Assembly (NCBI GenBank): GCA_016786495.1
Contig: JAEUUJ010000083.1
Coordinates: 62,001 to 126,000, forward strand
Length of the DNA: 64,000 nucleotides
Origin: Cyclobacteriaceae bacterium
GTDB lineage: Bacteria; Bacteroidota; Bacteroidia; Cytophagales; Cyclobacteriaceae
Direction of reading: 5' to 3'
The position numbers were made by a program, and so were the translations under genes. Numbering within the stretch: position 1 is the stretch's first letter; the number at the start of each line of letters is the position of its first letter. The notes beneath the pieces were generated by a model. The model was given only the letters and a program-made list of their open reading frames with translations. It searched no databases and had not been told where the DNA came from. Shown here in pieces: positions 37,661 through 47,376 of this stretch.

Positions 37661-40204
37661 ATGAGAAAAGTCAGCCCCCTCCTGATAACGTTTGCGATCC
37701 TGGTCAACTCCGCGGCAGCCCAGGTTGACCTATCGTACTACCTGCCCGACAGTGTGACGTACAACCCCGCAATTCCGACCCCAAAATCGGTTATCGGGCA
37801 TGAGGTGGGCGAATGGCACGTCTCTCACGACAAACTGGTGCAATACATGCGGGCGTTGGATCAGGCCTCCGACCGCATCACGCTCGATGTAATTGGCCAG
37901 TCGCACGAGGCCCGGCCGCTGCTTCTGCTCACCATCACCTCCCCGTCTAACCACGCCAATATTGAGACAATTCGTACCCAGCACCTGAAACTTTCCAATC
38001 CCGCCGGTTCGGAATCGCTGGACGTAAAAAATATGCCCGCAGTATTTTACATGGGGCACAGTATTCACGGCAACGAACCCAGCGGGAGCAATGCCGCTAT
38101 GTTAACAGCGTATTTCCTGGCAGCCGCGCAGGGAAAGAAAATTGACGAGTACCTCCGCAATACGATTATTCTGCTCGATCCAAGCTTCAACCCTGACGGA
38201 CTCCAACGGTTTAGCAGTTGGGTGAATTCGCGAAAAAGCAATGTAATCTCTACCGATCCGGCCGACATCGAGCACAACGAAGCGTGGCCGGGCGGGCGAA
38301 CCAATCATTATTGGTTTGATCTTAACCGCGACTGGCTGGTAGCGCAGCAACCCGAATCGCAGGGGCGCGTGAAGAAATTTCATACCTGGAGACCCAACGT
38401 ACTCACCGATCATCACGAAATGGGGACGAATGCAACATTCTTCTTTCAACCCGGAGTTCCATCGCGGGTACACCCGCTGACTCCGATAAAAAATCAGGAA
38501 CTCACGCGACTAATCGGAAAGTTTCACGCCCGGGCACTTGATTCTATCGGCTCACTCTATTATACACAGGAAGGCTACGATGATTTTTACTACGGCAAAG
38601 GTTCAACCTTCCCGGACGTGCAGGGCGCAATCGGAATTCTATTTGAACAGGCCAGCTCTCGCGGGCATGCTCAGGAAAGTGTAAACGGAGTACTCCGCTT
38701 CCCGTTTACAATTCGCAACCAATTCGTTACCGCTTTAAGCACATTGGCGGCTGTTAATGCGATGCGCGTTGACTTGCTGAACTATCAGCGTGATTTCTTC
38801 AAATCAGCGTTACGCGTGGCGGCTAAAGACCCGGTAAAGACTATCGCGTTTGGATCAAACGATGTGGCGCGCGCTACGCTGCTTGCAGAAGTAATTGGTC
38901 GGCATGGCATTGACATTCAAAAGCTCAACAATCAAGCAGTAAACGGCAAACGTTACACCACTGTGTACGGTGTATTGCTCAATCAGCCCCAGTATACACT
39001 CATTAAAAGCATGTTTGAAAAACGTACACAATTTGCCGACAGCATGTTTTACGATATTTCAGCCTGGACACTTCCCCTGGCGTACGGAGTTGACTATGAA
39101 GAATTGAAAACAGTTGTGTCGGGTGAAAAGGTAATCAACTTCAAAATTCCGGCAGGGAAGCTGATTGGCGGTAACTCCGAATATGCATACGTGTTTGAAC
39201 CTACGGGATATTTCGTTCCGCGCTCTGTTAACCGTTTATTACAACATAACCTCCGCGTAAAAGTTGCGACTGAACCGTTCTTTCATCCAAGCGGAAAAAA
39301 ATTCGAACGCGGGTCGATCCTGGTACCTGTAGCCGGTCAGGAGAAAAGTGAAGAATCAATCTCATATCTAATTAAACAGATCTTAAACGATGGTATCGAT
39401 GTGTATGCTTTCAACACCGGCCTCGACTACCAGGGCGTTAGCCTGGGGAGTGGTTCCTTTGCTGTGATCCGGAAACCAGAGATTGCCTTGCTTGCCGGTG
39501 ATGGTGTTAGTTCAAACGATGCGGGCGAATTGTGGCACCTGCTTGATCACCGTTATCAAATTCCGGTAACGTTACTGCCCGTTGATGCCGTAAGTCGCAT
39601 CAATCTTTCCAAATACAATACGCTGATCTTTCCTGCAGGGTCGTACAACTCCATCAATGATTCGGGAAAAGAAAAATTGAAATCATGGGTTCAGAGTGGC
39701 GGTGTAATCATCGGATTTGAAAATGCATTGCAATGGCTGCAGAGTGCCGGTATTGGAAAATTTGAAATGAAATCAAGCGAAAATGCCGACAAGCAAACGG
39801 CAGCAAGACCATACGCATCGTTGGATGAATACCGCGGAGCACAGGAGTCGCCCGGGGCAATTTTTGAAGCGAGTGCAGACCTAACCCACCCGTTGCTGTA
39901 CGGCTATGACCGAAACGGTCTTTCCATTTTTAAATCGAACAACATTTTCATGGAGAAATCCAAAAATCCGTATGCCAACCCGTTAACCTTTGGAAACGCC
40001 CCGTTGCAGACCGGCTACATCTCGAAACAAAATTACACACTCCTTAAAAATTCGTCAGTAGCAGGGGTATCCGCGATGGGCTCCGGGCGGGTGATCGGGT
40101 TTACCGACAATGTGTGTTTTCGCGCGTTTTGGCTGGGTACCAACAAGCTCTTTACCAATGCGATTTTCTACGGACCGACCATTAACAGCGGTTCGGCACG
40201 ATAA
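37661..40204 (+). CDS. M14 family zinc carboxypeptidase, secreted
   Basis: 847 residues. Signal peptide about 1-20. The M14 domain has SHEARPLLLLTITSP, GHSIHGNEPSG (HxxE zinc pair), FNPDGLQRF, FDLNRDWLVAQQPES, TDHHEMGTN (third zinc His) and the general-base Glu in GILFEQASSRG. The C-terminal half includes a glutamine-amidotransferase-like alpha/beta region (YNTLIFPAGSYNSINDSGKE and GGVIIGFENALQWL). No T9SS C-terminal signal is evident. It probably trims peptides in the periplasm or outside the cell. It is divergent from the Oar operon across 202 bp. Confidence 0.9.
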   Translation: MRKVSPLLITFAILVNSAAAQVDLSYYLPDSVTYNPAIPTPKSVIGHEVGEWHVSHDKLVQYMRALDQASDRITLDVIGQSHEARPLLLLTITSPSNHANIETIRTQHLKLSNPAGSESLDVKNMPAVFYMGHSIHGNEPSGSNAAMLTAYFLAAAQGKKIDEYLRNTIILLDPSFNPDGLQRFSSWVNSRKSNVISTDPADIEHNEAWPGGRTNHYWFDLNRDWLVAQQPESQGRVKKFHTWRPNVLTDHHEMGTNATFFFQPGVPSRVHPLTPIKNQELTRLIGKFHARALDSIGSLYYTQEGYDDFYYGKGSTFPDVQGAIGILFEQASSRGHAQESVNGVLRFPFTIRNQFVTALSTLAAVNAMRVDLLNYQRDFFKSALRVAAKDPVKTIAFGSNDVARATLLAEVIGRHGIDIQKLNNQAVNGKRYTTVYGVLLNQPQYTLIKSMFEKRTQFADSMFYDISAWTLPLAYGVDYEELKTVVSGEKVINFKIPAGKLIGGNSEYAYVFEPTGYFVPRSVNRLLQHNLRVKVATEPFFHPSGKKFERGSILVPVAGQEKSEESISYLIKQILNDGIDVYAFNTGLDYQGVSLGSGSFAVIRKPEIALLAGDGVSSNDAGELWHLLDHRYQIPVTLLPVDAVSRINLSKYNTLIFPAGSYNSINDSGKEKLKSWVQSGGVIIGFENALQWLQSAGIGKFEMKSSENADKQTAARPYASLDEYRGAQESPGAIFEASADLTHPLLYGYDRNGLSIFKSNNIFMEKSKNPYANPLTFGNAPLQTGYISKQNYTLLKNSSVAGVSAMGSGRVIGFTDNVCFRAFWLGTNKLFTNAIFYGPTINSGSAR

Positions 40205-40287
40205 TTTCAACGGCAGCGGAACGTTGTTGACGGTGCGATAAGAAATAACGTTCTTACCGCAGTTTAACTTGTGCGTTTTCTGTGCCG

Positions 40288-42111
40288 ATGCGGTTTAGGG
40301 TAATATTTGTGTTGACTTGCTTGCTCATGCTGATGGCAGCGCAAGCAACCCATGCCCAGAAAGCGAAACCGAAACCAAAAAAGGAAGACGAAGAGAAGAA
40401 AACCCTTACACAAAAAGTTTCCAGGCGCGTAATGAAGCTTGTGAAACAAAATCCGGGCGATACGATTGTCGATCAAAAATCAGAATCGGGCTTCCGTCAG
40501 TATCAGGGTAAAATCGTTCGCAAAATTATTGTCAATCATATCGGTTTTGAACGCAACATCAACGATACCACAAAATATCGTGTTGTTAACACCGTTACGC
40601 GGGTGGCCAATTCACTGCACACCGACACCAAAGAACAAGTCATCCGAAACAACCTGTTCATCCGCACAAACAAACCGCTTGATCCCTATAAGCTCGCGGA
40701 TAATGAACGCTACCTGCGTGACCTCCCCTTCATTCTTGACGCACGTATCGTGGTAAAGCCCGTTCGCGGCAATCGCGACATGGTTGACGTGATTGTTTAT
40801 ACGCGGGATGTGTTCAGTATTGGCGGTAGTCTGTCGGTCAAATCGAAAACCAGTGTTCAGTACCGGATTTATGATGCCAACCTTGCCGGTTGGGGGCAAC
40901 GCACGGAATACAGAAGTGTCATCGACATTGATCGTGATCCCAAGTTTGGTCATCAATTCCTTTACAGCAAGAACAGTATCAAAGGAACATTCATTAACGG
41001 AACAATTTCGTATACTCAACTTAATACAGGAGCAAGTTATGGCCTGGAAAATGAAAGTGCGCTTTATCTGAAACTTGATCGTCCGCTGGTGTCTCCTTAT
41101 ACACGATGGGCAGGCGGACTTGAATTAAGCCGAAACTGGTCGGTTAACGTTTTTGGTGCAGAGGCTGCAGATTTTCGTGATTACGGTTATTACGTGAAAG
41201 ACTTATGGGTTGGTTATAACATCGGTATCAAGAACCGTGTTGAGAATCGTAACCGCCATTTTGTGGGCATTCGCACGTTTGGTCAGAGCTTCAATCATAC
41301 TCCGGAGCAACAGACCGGTGAGGATACACTCCTCTATCGAAACCAGCAGTTTGTGCTGGGGCAGTTCACGTTTTATAATCAGAACTTCTACCGTACCAAG
41401 TATGTGTATGGTTTCGGGCGAACGGAAGACGTTCCTTACGGTACGCGTATTTCATTGTTGTTCGGTCAAACCAAGCAAATGGGCCTTGTACGTCCGTACG
41501 CGGGTGCGGAAATTGAAAAATCGGTATTCCATAAGAGTGGCGACTTCATGCAGTATGCTGTTCGCGTAGGTGGTTATCAACGCGACAAAGAACTTCAGGA
41601 TGTGGTGATGCTTGCTTCTGCCAATTTATTCAGCCGGCTCATGCTCTGGAAAGGGTTGAAAATCCGGCAGTCAATCGGTGCAAGTTACACTACCATACTC
41701 AACCGGAACGTGAGTTTGCCGTTACGCATCGACAACGAACTGGGCATCGACCGCTTTAGAAGCGACAGCACCACCTGGGGAACACAGCGATTAAGTATGC
41801 ACCTGGAAACGGTAGTGTACATCCGGCCCACGTTACTCGGTTTCAACTTCGCACCCTTTGCTTTTGCCGACCTGGCGATGATCGCACCTGAACGGGAAGT
41901 GCTCATCAAACAAAAACCTTACTTTGGATTAGGCGGTGGCGTGAGAACAAGAAACGAAAACCTGATTTTCGGTACGATTGAATTGCGCATGTTTTACTTC
42001 CCGCGTGTAACAGAAGACCTTTCGAAATTCCGAATCTCTGTATCGAGCAACCTGCGGGTGAAGTTTAGTTCATCGTTTATTAAGGCGCCTTCGTTTATTT
42101 CTTATAATTAG
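40288..42111 (+). CDS. BamA/TamA-like outer-membrane beta-barrel protein
   Basis: 607 residues from the ATG at 40288 (a GTG two codons earlier is also in frame). Signal peptide, then a Lys/Glu-rich linker, a POTRA-like segment (IVRKIIVNHIGFERNINDTT; LFIRTNKPLDPYKLADNERY; LPFILDARIVVKPV) and a C-terminal barrel of alternating aromatic strands. The POTRA pattern of an N-terminal strand, helix-forming RxNLFI and strands resembles Omp85 proteins, but there is only about one such repeat. Function unknown; outer-membrane assembly or transport is an inference. The next gene starts 3 nt later. Confidence 0.65.
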   Translation: MRFRVIFVLTCLLMLMAAQATHAQKAKPKPKKEDEEKKTLTQKVSRRVMKLVKQNPGDTIVDQKSESGFRQYQGKIVRKIIVNHIGFERNINDTTKYRVVNTVTRVANSLHTDTKEQVIRNNLFIRTNKPLDPYKLADNERYLRDLPFILDARIVVKPVRGNRDMVDVIVYTRDVFSIGGSLSVKSKTSVQYRIYDANLAGWGQRTEYRSVIDIDRDPKFGHQFLYSKNSIKGTFINGTISYTQLNTGASYGLENESALYLKLDRPLVSPYTRWAGGLELSRNWSVNVFGAEAADFRDYGYYVKDLWVGYNIGIKNRVENRNRHFVGIRTFGQSFNHTPEQQTGEDTLLYRNQQFVLGQFTFYNQNFYRTKYVYGFGRTEDVPYGTRISLLFGQTKQMGLVRPYAGAEIEKSVFHKSGDFMQYAVRVGGYQRDKELQDVVMLASANLFSRLMLWKGLKIRQSIGASYTTILNRNVSLPLRIDNELGIDRFRSDSTTWGTQRLSMHLETVVYIRPTLLGFNFAPFAFADLAMIAPEREVLIKQKPYFGLGGGVRTRNENLIFGTIELRMFYFPRVTEDLSKFRISVSSNLRVKFSSSFIKAPSFISYN

Positions 42112-42114
42112 CGA

Positions 42115-42705
42115 ATGAAGCGGTTTTTGCTCATGGTTTTGGTTGCCGGGGGTTTGTTAGCCATGGCAGTCTTTGCAAACTACTGGCTAAAGACCCAACC
42201 CATAGGCATTGCTGTTTCTAACATATCTATCGATACCCTGCAATCACTCCCCGATAAAAACCGAGAGATTGTCAATTTTATTGAAGCTAATGGCGCTTCG
42301 CTTGCACCAACCTACGATTCGGTTGTTTGTACCGAATTTGTAATCAAGGCCATTAATCATTTTAATAACCTGACTCCTCAGGAAAGAAACCTGATCAGAA
42401 TAATCACTCAAGATGATTTGATGTCTTTGATTGAAACCGATTCCCCGATCATCAGAGGCGTTCAAACCGCTCTTCTTTTCAACAGAAAGGGAAACGTCAT
42501 TGACGATTTCTCAAAGGTTAAACCCGGTGACTTCGTGCAGTTTTGGAATAGTTACAATGGGTCAGCTTTTGGTCATTGTGGAATAGTTCATTCCATGGAA
42601 GCAAATAAAAGCCTGACTGTATTCTCTTCCCATCCGCTAACCCATGGATATGGAAAGCAAACATTTTTATGGCCCGATAAGGTCTTCTTTGTAAGACTGA
42701 ATTAA
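42115..42705 (+). CDS. Membrane-anchored NlpC/P60-like (papain-fold) protein
   Basis: 196 residues. One N-terminal membrane helix or uncleaved signal (about 5-22). A putative catalytic Cys lies in VVCTEFVIKAINHF, followed by KPGDFVQFWN and FGHCGIVHSM, the Cys...His order of NlpC/P60 or amidase-type cell-wall hydrolases. It could act on peptidoglycan. It starts 3 nt after the barrel gene, so both are probably one operon, and its last 4 bases overlap the end of the convergent haem-protein gene. Confidence 0.65.
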   Translation: MKRFLLMVLVAGGLLAMAVFANYWLKTQPIGIAVSNISIDTLQSLPDKNREIVNFIEANGASLAPTYDSVVCTEFVIKAINHFNNLTPQERNLIRIITQDDLMSLIETDSPIIRGVQTALLFNRKGNVIDDFSKVKPGDFVQFWNSYNGSAFGHCGIVHSMEANKSLTVFSSHPLTHGYGKQTFLWPDKVFFVRLN

Positions 42706-43154
42706 TCCCTGACCTTCACTCCGACTGAAGCAATCCATGCGTTAAGTATCGCGAGTTCATCGGGCGTTACTTTCGTTTCTGGATGCAGCCACAAATAACT
42801 TTTTATCGGCATATGGCCCTCGGCAATCTGTTCTGAAACTTCCTCCAGCTTGTGATTGGCTTTCTTGGTAGAATACGTTTTGAATTCCGAAAAATCCAGT
42901 TCGTCCTTGCCCTCCTTGATGTGCGAAGCCATCCACCAGCCAATCGGCTGCACGTGCACATACCATGGATATTTTGTGTTGTTGCTGTGGCAATCGTAAC
43001 ATTTTTTTACTAAAAGTTCGTGCGCGGCCACCGGCATATTGTACGTGTACGAGATATCGTTTTGCGAGAGCGACTCCGATTGATTCTTGGTAGGCTGCAT
43101 TACCTGCATCAGCAGCACGATAACCAAAAGGCCGATTAGTATCTTTCTAGCCAT
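42702..43154 (-). CDS. Haem-binding domain protein (c-type CxxCH)
   Basis: 150 residues. N-terminal membrane segment (about 4-17), then CYDCHSNNTKYPWYVHVQPI (CxxCH at about 55-59) and GWWMASHIKEGKDELDFSEF, GHMPIKSYLWLHPETKVT and LAILNAWI. This is the Haem_bd family found in Bacteroidota, in which Met in GHMP is a likely distal ligand. It is a periplasmic single-haem electron carrier or sensor; partner unknown. It is convergent with the preceding gene. Confidence 0.85.
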   Translation of the reverse strand: MARKILIGLLVIVLLMQVMQPTKNQSESLSQNDISYTYNMPVAAHELLVKKCYDCHSNNTKYPWYVHVQPIGWWMASHIKEGKDELDFSEFKTYSTKKANHKLEEVSEQIAEGHMPIKSYLWLHPETKVTPDELAILNAWIASVGVKVRD

Positions 43155-43189
43155 AGGATTCGGGTTAGATACGAAAAGTAACTCCGTTC

Positions 43190-43219
43190 TTGCGGTTTTC
43201 CAACCACTGGCTTACCTTG
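43190..43219 (+). promoter_or_regulatory. Candidate promoter of the glutamate-synthase-like gene
   Basis: TTG (43190-43192), 20 nt, TACCTTG (43213-43219), 21 nt before the ATG at 43240. It has the same -7 variant and spacing as the candidate before the YciI-like gene. Confidence 0.4.
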
Positions 43220-43239
43220 TTCAACCCAACCGATCCCCT

Positions 43240-44823
43240 ATGAGAAAAATCTTTATCATTAGCAGCATTGCCATTTCAGCCCTGGTTCTTGTTTGGGCAT
43301 ATTTCTGGATTGAGGCACTGTTTGCGTTCCTGCTGATCATTCCGCTCATCTACATGGGTGTTGCCGATATGATGCAGAATCGCCAGGCCATCCGAAAGAA
43401 TTTTCCTTTGCTTGGTCGTTTGCGATATGTGTTTGAAGACATGCGTCCGAAAATCCAGCAGTATTTTGTGGAGTCAGACACTGACGGAACTCCGCTGAAC
43501 CGAAACGAGCGATCGGTTATCTATCAGCGCGCCAAGAAGCAGATTGATACGATCCCATTCGGAACACAACTCAATGTATACGCAGAAGGATACGAGTGGA
43601 TGACCCACTCGGTTAACGCCCTTGATCATAACAAACTCGATCACAATCCGCGGGTGCGCGTGGGTAACAAAGATTGCAAACAACCGTACGATGCCAGCGT
43701 CCTGAACGTTTCCGCGATGAGCTTCGGATCGTTAAGTCCGAACGCGATTGAAGCGTTAAACTCGGGTGCGAAGGCGGGCGGTTTTGCACACAATACGGGC
43801 GAAGGCGGCATTAGTCCCTATCACCTGAAGCACGGTGGCGATCTCATCTGGCAAATCGGTACCGGGTACTTCGGTGCGCGTGATACCAACGGAAACTTTT
43901 CTCCGGAAGCCTTTACAAAAAATGCCTTGCGGCCTCAGGTTAAAATGATTGAAATCAAATTATCACAAGGTGCAAAGCCCGGTCATGGCGGAATTCTTCC
44001 AGCAAAAAAGAATACCCCTGAGATTGCTGCCATTCGTGGCGTGCAGGCAGGAACTACCGTTTTCTCGCCTCCGTATCATAGTGCATTCAATACGCCGATC
44101 GGTTTAATTCAGTTTGTAAAACAGTTGCGCGAACTTTCGGGCGGCAAGCCCATCGGCTTCAAACTGTGTATTGGTCGCAAGAGTGAGTTTCTCGCCATTT
44201 GTAAAGCGATGGTTCAATTGAACACGTACCCGGATTTTATTACGATCGATGGCGGTGAAGGTGGAACAGGCGCAGCACCTCCGGAGTTTTCAAACTTCGT
44301 GGGTATGCCATTGCTGGATGCACTGGCGTTTGCCGATGACGCCTTGCGCGGATTCGGAATTCGCGAACACATCAAGCTCGATTGTTCGGGAAAAATTCTG
44401 ACAGGTTTTCACATTGTTCGCGCGATGGCATTGGGTGCCGACTTCTGTAACAGCGCCCGTGCGATGATGCTTGCACTGGGATGTATTCAGGCATTGGAGT
44501 GTAACAAGAACACCTGCCCTACGGGTGTGGCTACGCAGGATCCGTACTTCATGAAAGGTCTGGATGTTACGGATAAAGCCGCACGCGTAACGAACTATCA
44601 CCACAACACGGTTGGGAGCTTTGTTGAATTGCTGTCGTGTTCGGGGCTCGACAATCCGGAGAAAATCAACCGCAGTCATGTTTACCGCAGGGTATTTATG
44701 AACATGGTGAAAACGTACGAAGAGATTTATCCGCCTCTGCCGGATGGTTGTTTGCTGGACGGTGGCGATGCTCCGATTGAGTTTGAGTCTTATTTGAACA
44801 AGGCATCCGCGGAAGCGTTTTAA
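43240..44823 (+). CDS. FMN-binding glutamate synthase family protein, membrane-anchored
   Basis: 527 residues from the ATG at 43240; the frame open to 43087 overlaps the divergent gene. Two N-terminal membrane helices (about 4-38) precede a GltS-like TIM barrel: SAMSFGSLSPNAIEALNSGA, NTGEGGISPYH, SQGAKPGHGGILP, IDGGEGGTGAAP, and the [3Fe-4S] pattern C-x5-C-x4-C in ALGCIQALECNKNTCPTG. There is no glutamine amidotransferase domain, so ammonia or another donor would be used; the true reaction of this subfamily is not settled. Confidence 0.9.
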   Translation: MRKIFIISSIAISALVLVWAYFWIEALFAFLLIIPLIYMGVADMMQNRQAIRKNFPLLGRLRYVFEDMRPKIQQYFVESDTDGTPLNRNERSVIYQRAKKQIDTIPFGTQLNVYAEGYEWMTHSVNALDHNKLDHNPRVRVGNKDCKQPYDASVLNVSAMSFGSLSPNAIEALNSGAKAGGFAHNTGEGGISPYHLKHGGDLIWQIGTGYFGARDTNGNFSPEAFTKNALRPQVKMIEIKLSQGAKPGHGGILPAKKNTPEIAAIRGVQAGTTVFSPPYHSAFNTPIGLIQFVKQLRELSGGKPIGFKLCIGRKSEFLAICKAMVQLNTYPDFITIDGGEGGTGAAPPEFSNFVGMPLLDALAFADDALRGFGIREHIKLDCSGKILTGFHIVRAMALGADFCNSARAMMLALGCIQALECNKNTCPTGVATQDPYFMKGLDVTDKAARVTNYHHNTVGSFVELLSCSGLDNPEKINRSHVYRRVFMNMVKTYEEIYPPLPDGCLLDGGDAPIEFESYLNKASAEAF

Positions 44824-44827
44824 CTCC

Positions 44828-45442
44828 ATGACATACGAAGATGAGCCGTATTGGATTTACGGAACTATCGGTGTCATTCTGTTTCGATTCTGGAATAAGG
44901 ACAAGACGTACATCAATCTGATTTCAGTTTTTGCTGCGGGTCTTATTGCAAGCCAGTCTCTAACCTCATATACAGTCATTCAAAATACAGAGATCATCTG
45001 GGCGATTTCTTCGGCTGGTATTTTTGTGTTTTATTCTCTGCGATTTAAACGCAAATCGGAAAAGCAGATTATCGATTACGTTAAGATTGGTGGTGTAATG
45101 TTACTCATTATTTATCCAATACCCTTTTGGATACTTTTTCAACTTGTCATCACACCGTTTTGGCACCTTCTATTATACGCGACCCCATTCATTCTCGCAT
45201 CAATTTTTGTTTACGATAGAATGATTTTAAAGCCTGAACCCATGAAAAAGAAATTCACGATCATATTACTGATACAAACCGTCTTGATCTTCGCGCTTTT
45301 CATTTTTGCAATCATTCAGAAAATGGAGGCTGATAGACTTGCCGAGGAAGCCGAACGTCAAAGACGAAATGTGGAAAATCAACAAAAACTAATCCATGCG
45401 ATGCGGGTGACAATGGATGAAATGAAGGCTTCTGCGAGATAA
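44828..45442 (+). CDS. Hypothetical membrane protein with C-terminal coiled coil
   Basis: 204 residues. Five to six hydrophobic helices (through about residue 165), including VMLLIIYPIPFWILFQLVI and FTIILLIQTVLIFALFIFAI, then a charged C-terminal helix (MEADRLAEEAERQRRNVENQ) predicted to be coiled coil. Family not recognised. It starts 4 nt after the glutamate-synthase-like gene and is probably cotranscribed. Confidence 0.6.
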   Translation: MTYEDEPYWIYGTIGVILFRFWNKDKTYINLISVFAAGLIASQSLTSYTVIQNTEIIWAISSAGIFVFYSLRFKRKSEKQIIDYVKIGGVMLLIIYPIPFWILFQLVITPFWHLLLYATPFILASIFVYDRMILKPEPMKKKFTIILLIQTVLIFALFIFAIIQKMEADRLAEEAERQRRNVENQQKLIHAMRVTMDEMKASAR

Positions 45443-45469
45443 CACTCAAACATTTTTGAATAAAATTCG

Positions 45470-45478
45470 TATCTTTGC
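45470..45478 (+). promoter_or_regulatory. Promoter -7 element TATCTTTGC
   Basis: Perfect TAnnTTTGC match. No TTG box is seen at N19. Because it covers the TTG at 45475, that codon cannot be the start of the following gene. Confidence 0.55.
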
Positions 45479-45495
45479 GAAACCTTTTTTGCAGC

Positions 45496-46002
45496 GTGAT
45501 CCGAAAATTTTTTCCGCTCGACAAGAATTACGTGCTTGAACAAGCACAACTTTCCCTTCAACCACACCTGCTGGATTACCTCGTTGACTTCGTTAAGGTG
45601 CAGTACATGCTCCAATACAATCCGCTGGGCATTGTAGACGAAACCGTTCAGCGGATCGAAAGCCATACCTCGGACGATAACACTAGGCTGAACGAACTTT
45701 ACCTCAACCTGATGGGCATTTTCCGGTTTCGCAACTATCAGGATAACCAGCTGGAATTCGTGTTTGACGGCCGCGACCCTTTTGAAAAATACTCCGAAGA
45801 ATGGCAAACCGAGTTCAAAAAGTGGGCTCGCGAACTCTGCCAGCATAAAAACTTCATCTGGGGCGTACTCGAGCTGACGGTCTTCTATCCGCAGGATGAC
45901 GAGGCAAATTTCATCGGCAACCGGCTCAACACATTCGTGACCCAGTTCTTCGAACTAAAAATTCATCCCCAAAAGGGTATCCTGAAAAAGAATATTGCCT
46001 GA
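45496..46002 (+). CDS. Conserved hypothetical protein
   Basis: 168 residues from a GTG at 45496 (GTG ATC CGA AAA TTT), chosen because the alternative TTG at 45475 sits inside the promoter -7 element. Soluble, helical and acidic, with FPLDKNYVLEQAQLSLQPHL, FRNYQDNQLEFVFDGRDPFE and FKKWARELCQHKNFIWGVLE. No signal peptide, no recognisable catalytic motif, family not recognised. It ends 16 nt before the galactanase start. Confidence 0.6.
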   Translation: MIRKFFPLDKNYVLEQAQLSLQPHLLDYLVDFVKVQYMLQYNPLGIVDETVQRIESHTSDDNTRLNELYLNLMGIFRFRNYQDNQLEFVFDGRDPFEKYSEEWQTEFKKWARELCQHKNFIWGVLELTVFYPQDDEANFIGNRLNTFVTQFFELKIHPQKGILKKNIA

Positions 46003-46018
46003 AGTATTAACTTTAGGG

Positions 46019-47098
46019 ATGCGCATTTTTGTATCCATCGTTTTGCTGGCCTTTCTTTTCTCGTGTGATGAGCAAAAAGATTGCTGCCCTGGGCCCGATC
46101 CGACGAACAAAGATTTGATCCGCGGCACCGATATTTCCTTTCTCCCTGAAATAGAAGAAGCCGGAGTTGTTTTCAAAGACGCTGCCGGTGTGGAGAAAAA
46201 CATGCTCGACATTTTGAAGGAAAGCGGAGTGAATACTATTCGCATCCGATTATGGCACACACCTGCGACCGGGCACTCCTCGCTCGAAGAAGTTAAGGCT
46301 CTTGCAACCCGCGTTAAAGCAAAGGGCATGCGTGTTTGGTTAAGTGTACACTACTCGGATACATGGGCCGACCCGGGACACCAGATTAAACCCGAAGCCT
46401 GGAGTGATGCATCGTTTACCGATTTGCAAGACAGTGTGTATCGGTACACCAAAAAAATAATGACTGCAATTGATCCCGATATCATCCAGATCGGCAACGA
46501 AATTAATCCGGGCTTTCTGCTTCCAGACGGAGGAACGGGAGCCAGTACACTACCCAACTTCATTGCGTTGCTAAAAAAAGGTGTTCAGGCTGTTCGGGAA
46601 ACTTCAGACGATACCGAAATTATGATGCACGTAGCGGGCCTCGATGGAGCCAACTGGTTCTATCAACAGCTCTCTGCTAATAATGTCGATTATGACTTGA
46701 TTGGTTTGTCGTACTACCCCATCTGGCACGGCAAAGATTTGAATGTCGTTCAGTCGACTGTCCAGAGCCTGGGCTTTGCATACAACAAACAAGTTGTGCT
46801 GGCCGAAACAGCGTATCCTTTTTCGCTGCTGTGGGAAGACTGGACAAACAACATCGTAGGCGAAAACGGTCAGTTGGTTTCCGGTTATCCGGCTACGCCC
46901 GAAGGCCAGAAGAACTTTCTGCTCAAGCTTCGCGAAATCATGAACAAATCTTCAAAGGGTGCAGGGTTTTGCTACTGGGGTACGGAGTGGGTGTCGTTTA
47001 AGGGCGATGAGGCCACAGACGGATCATCCTGGGAAAATCAAGCCTTATTTGATTTTAACAATAAAGCCGTGCCGGCTCTCGAAGCCTTTGCAGAATAG
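46019..47098 (+). CDS. Arabinogalactan endo-beta-1,4-galactanase (GH53), lipoprotein
   Basis: 359 residues from the ATG at 46019, giving a short SPII signal with FLFSC. GH53 barrel motifs: RGTDISFLPEIEEAG, GVNTIRIRLWHTPATGHSSL, KGMRVWLSVHYSDTWADPGH, IIQIGNEINPG (acid/base Glu), YDLIGLSYYPIWHG and VLAETAYPF (nucleophile Glu). It cleaves beta-1,4-galactan side chains of pectin at the cell surface. No SusCD pair or other CAZyme is adjacent. Confidence 0.93.
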   Translation: MRIFVSIVLLAFLFSCDEQKDCCPGPDPTNKDLIRGTDISFLPEIEEAGVVFKDAAGVEKNMLDILKESGVNTIRIRLWHTPATGHSSLEEVKALATRVKAKGMRVWLSVHYSDTWADPGHQIKPEAWSDASFTDLQDSVYRYTKKIMTAIDPDIIQIGNEINPGFLLPDGGTGASTLPNFIALLKKGVQAVRETSDDTEIMMHVAGLDGANWFYQQLSANNVDYDLIGLSYYPIWHGKDLNVVQSTVQSLGFAYNKQVVLAETAYPFSLLWEDWTNNIVGENGQLVSGYPATPEGQKNFLLKLREIMNKSSKGAGFCYWGTEWVSFKGDEATDGSSWENQALFDFNNKAVPALEAFAE

Positions 47099-47102
47099 GC
47101 CG

Positions 47103-47372
47103 CTATCGCCTGATCTCAAAACGCTGAAACTTTTTTATTCCGGTATCCTCGACCACAACGTTCGACACCTTGGCGCGGGGAGGTCCCGCTTCACACCAGG
47201 CTATAAAGCTGTTCACATCCTCCTCCTCCCCTTCTGCTTCGAGGTAAACACTTCCGTCAGGTTGATTTTGTGCAAACCCCGTCACGTGCAACCGTTCGGC
47301 CGCGTCCCGGGCAGACGCTCGATAAAAAACTCCCTGAACTTTTCCGGTAACCGTGATCTTTACCGCCTTCAT
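47103..47372 (-). CDS. acyP: Acylphosphatase
   Basis: 89 residues. TGKVQGVFYRASARDAAERL holds the catalytic Arg of the VxGxxFR motif, and TGFAQNQPDGSVYLEAEGEE holds the catalytic Asn (QN). It hydrolyses carboxyl-phosphate bonds such as 1,3-bisphosphoglycerate or acetyl phosphate. Its place 4 nt after the non-phosphorylating GAPDH gene suggests a shared carbon-metabolism operon. Confidence 0.95.
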   Translation of the reverse strand: MKAVKITVTGKVQGVFYRASARDAAERLHVTGFAQNQPDGSVYLEAEGEEEDVNSFIAWCEAGPPRAKVSNVVVEDTGIKKFQRFEIRR

Positions 47373-47376
47373 CCGA

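Noticed and set aside
43087-43239. N-terminal extension of the glutamate-synthase-like frame
   Set aside because: It overlaps the divergent haem-protein gene and the candidate promoter; the membrane anchor starts naturally at the ATG at 43240.
44290-44829. 179-codon minus-strand ORF opposite the glutamate-synthase-like gene
   Set aside because: Shadow frame; the plus strand has the well-supported FMN/Fe-S motifs.
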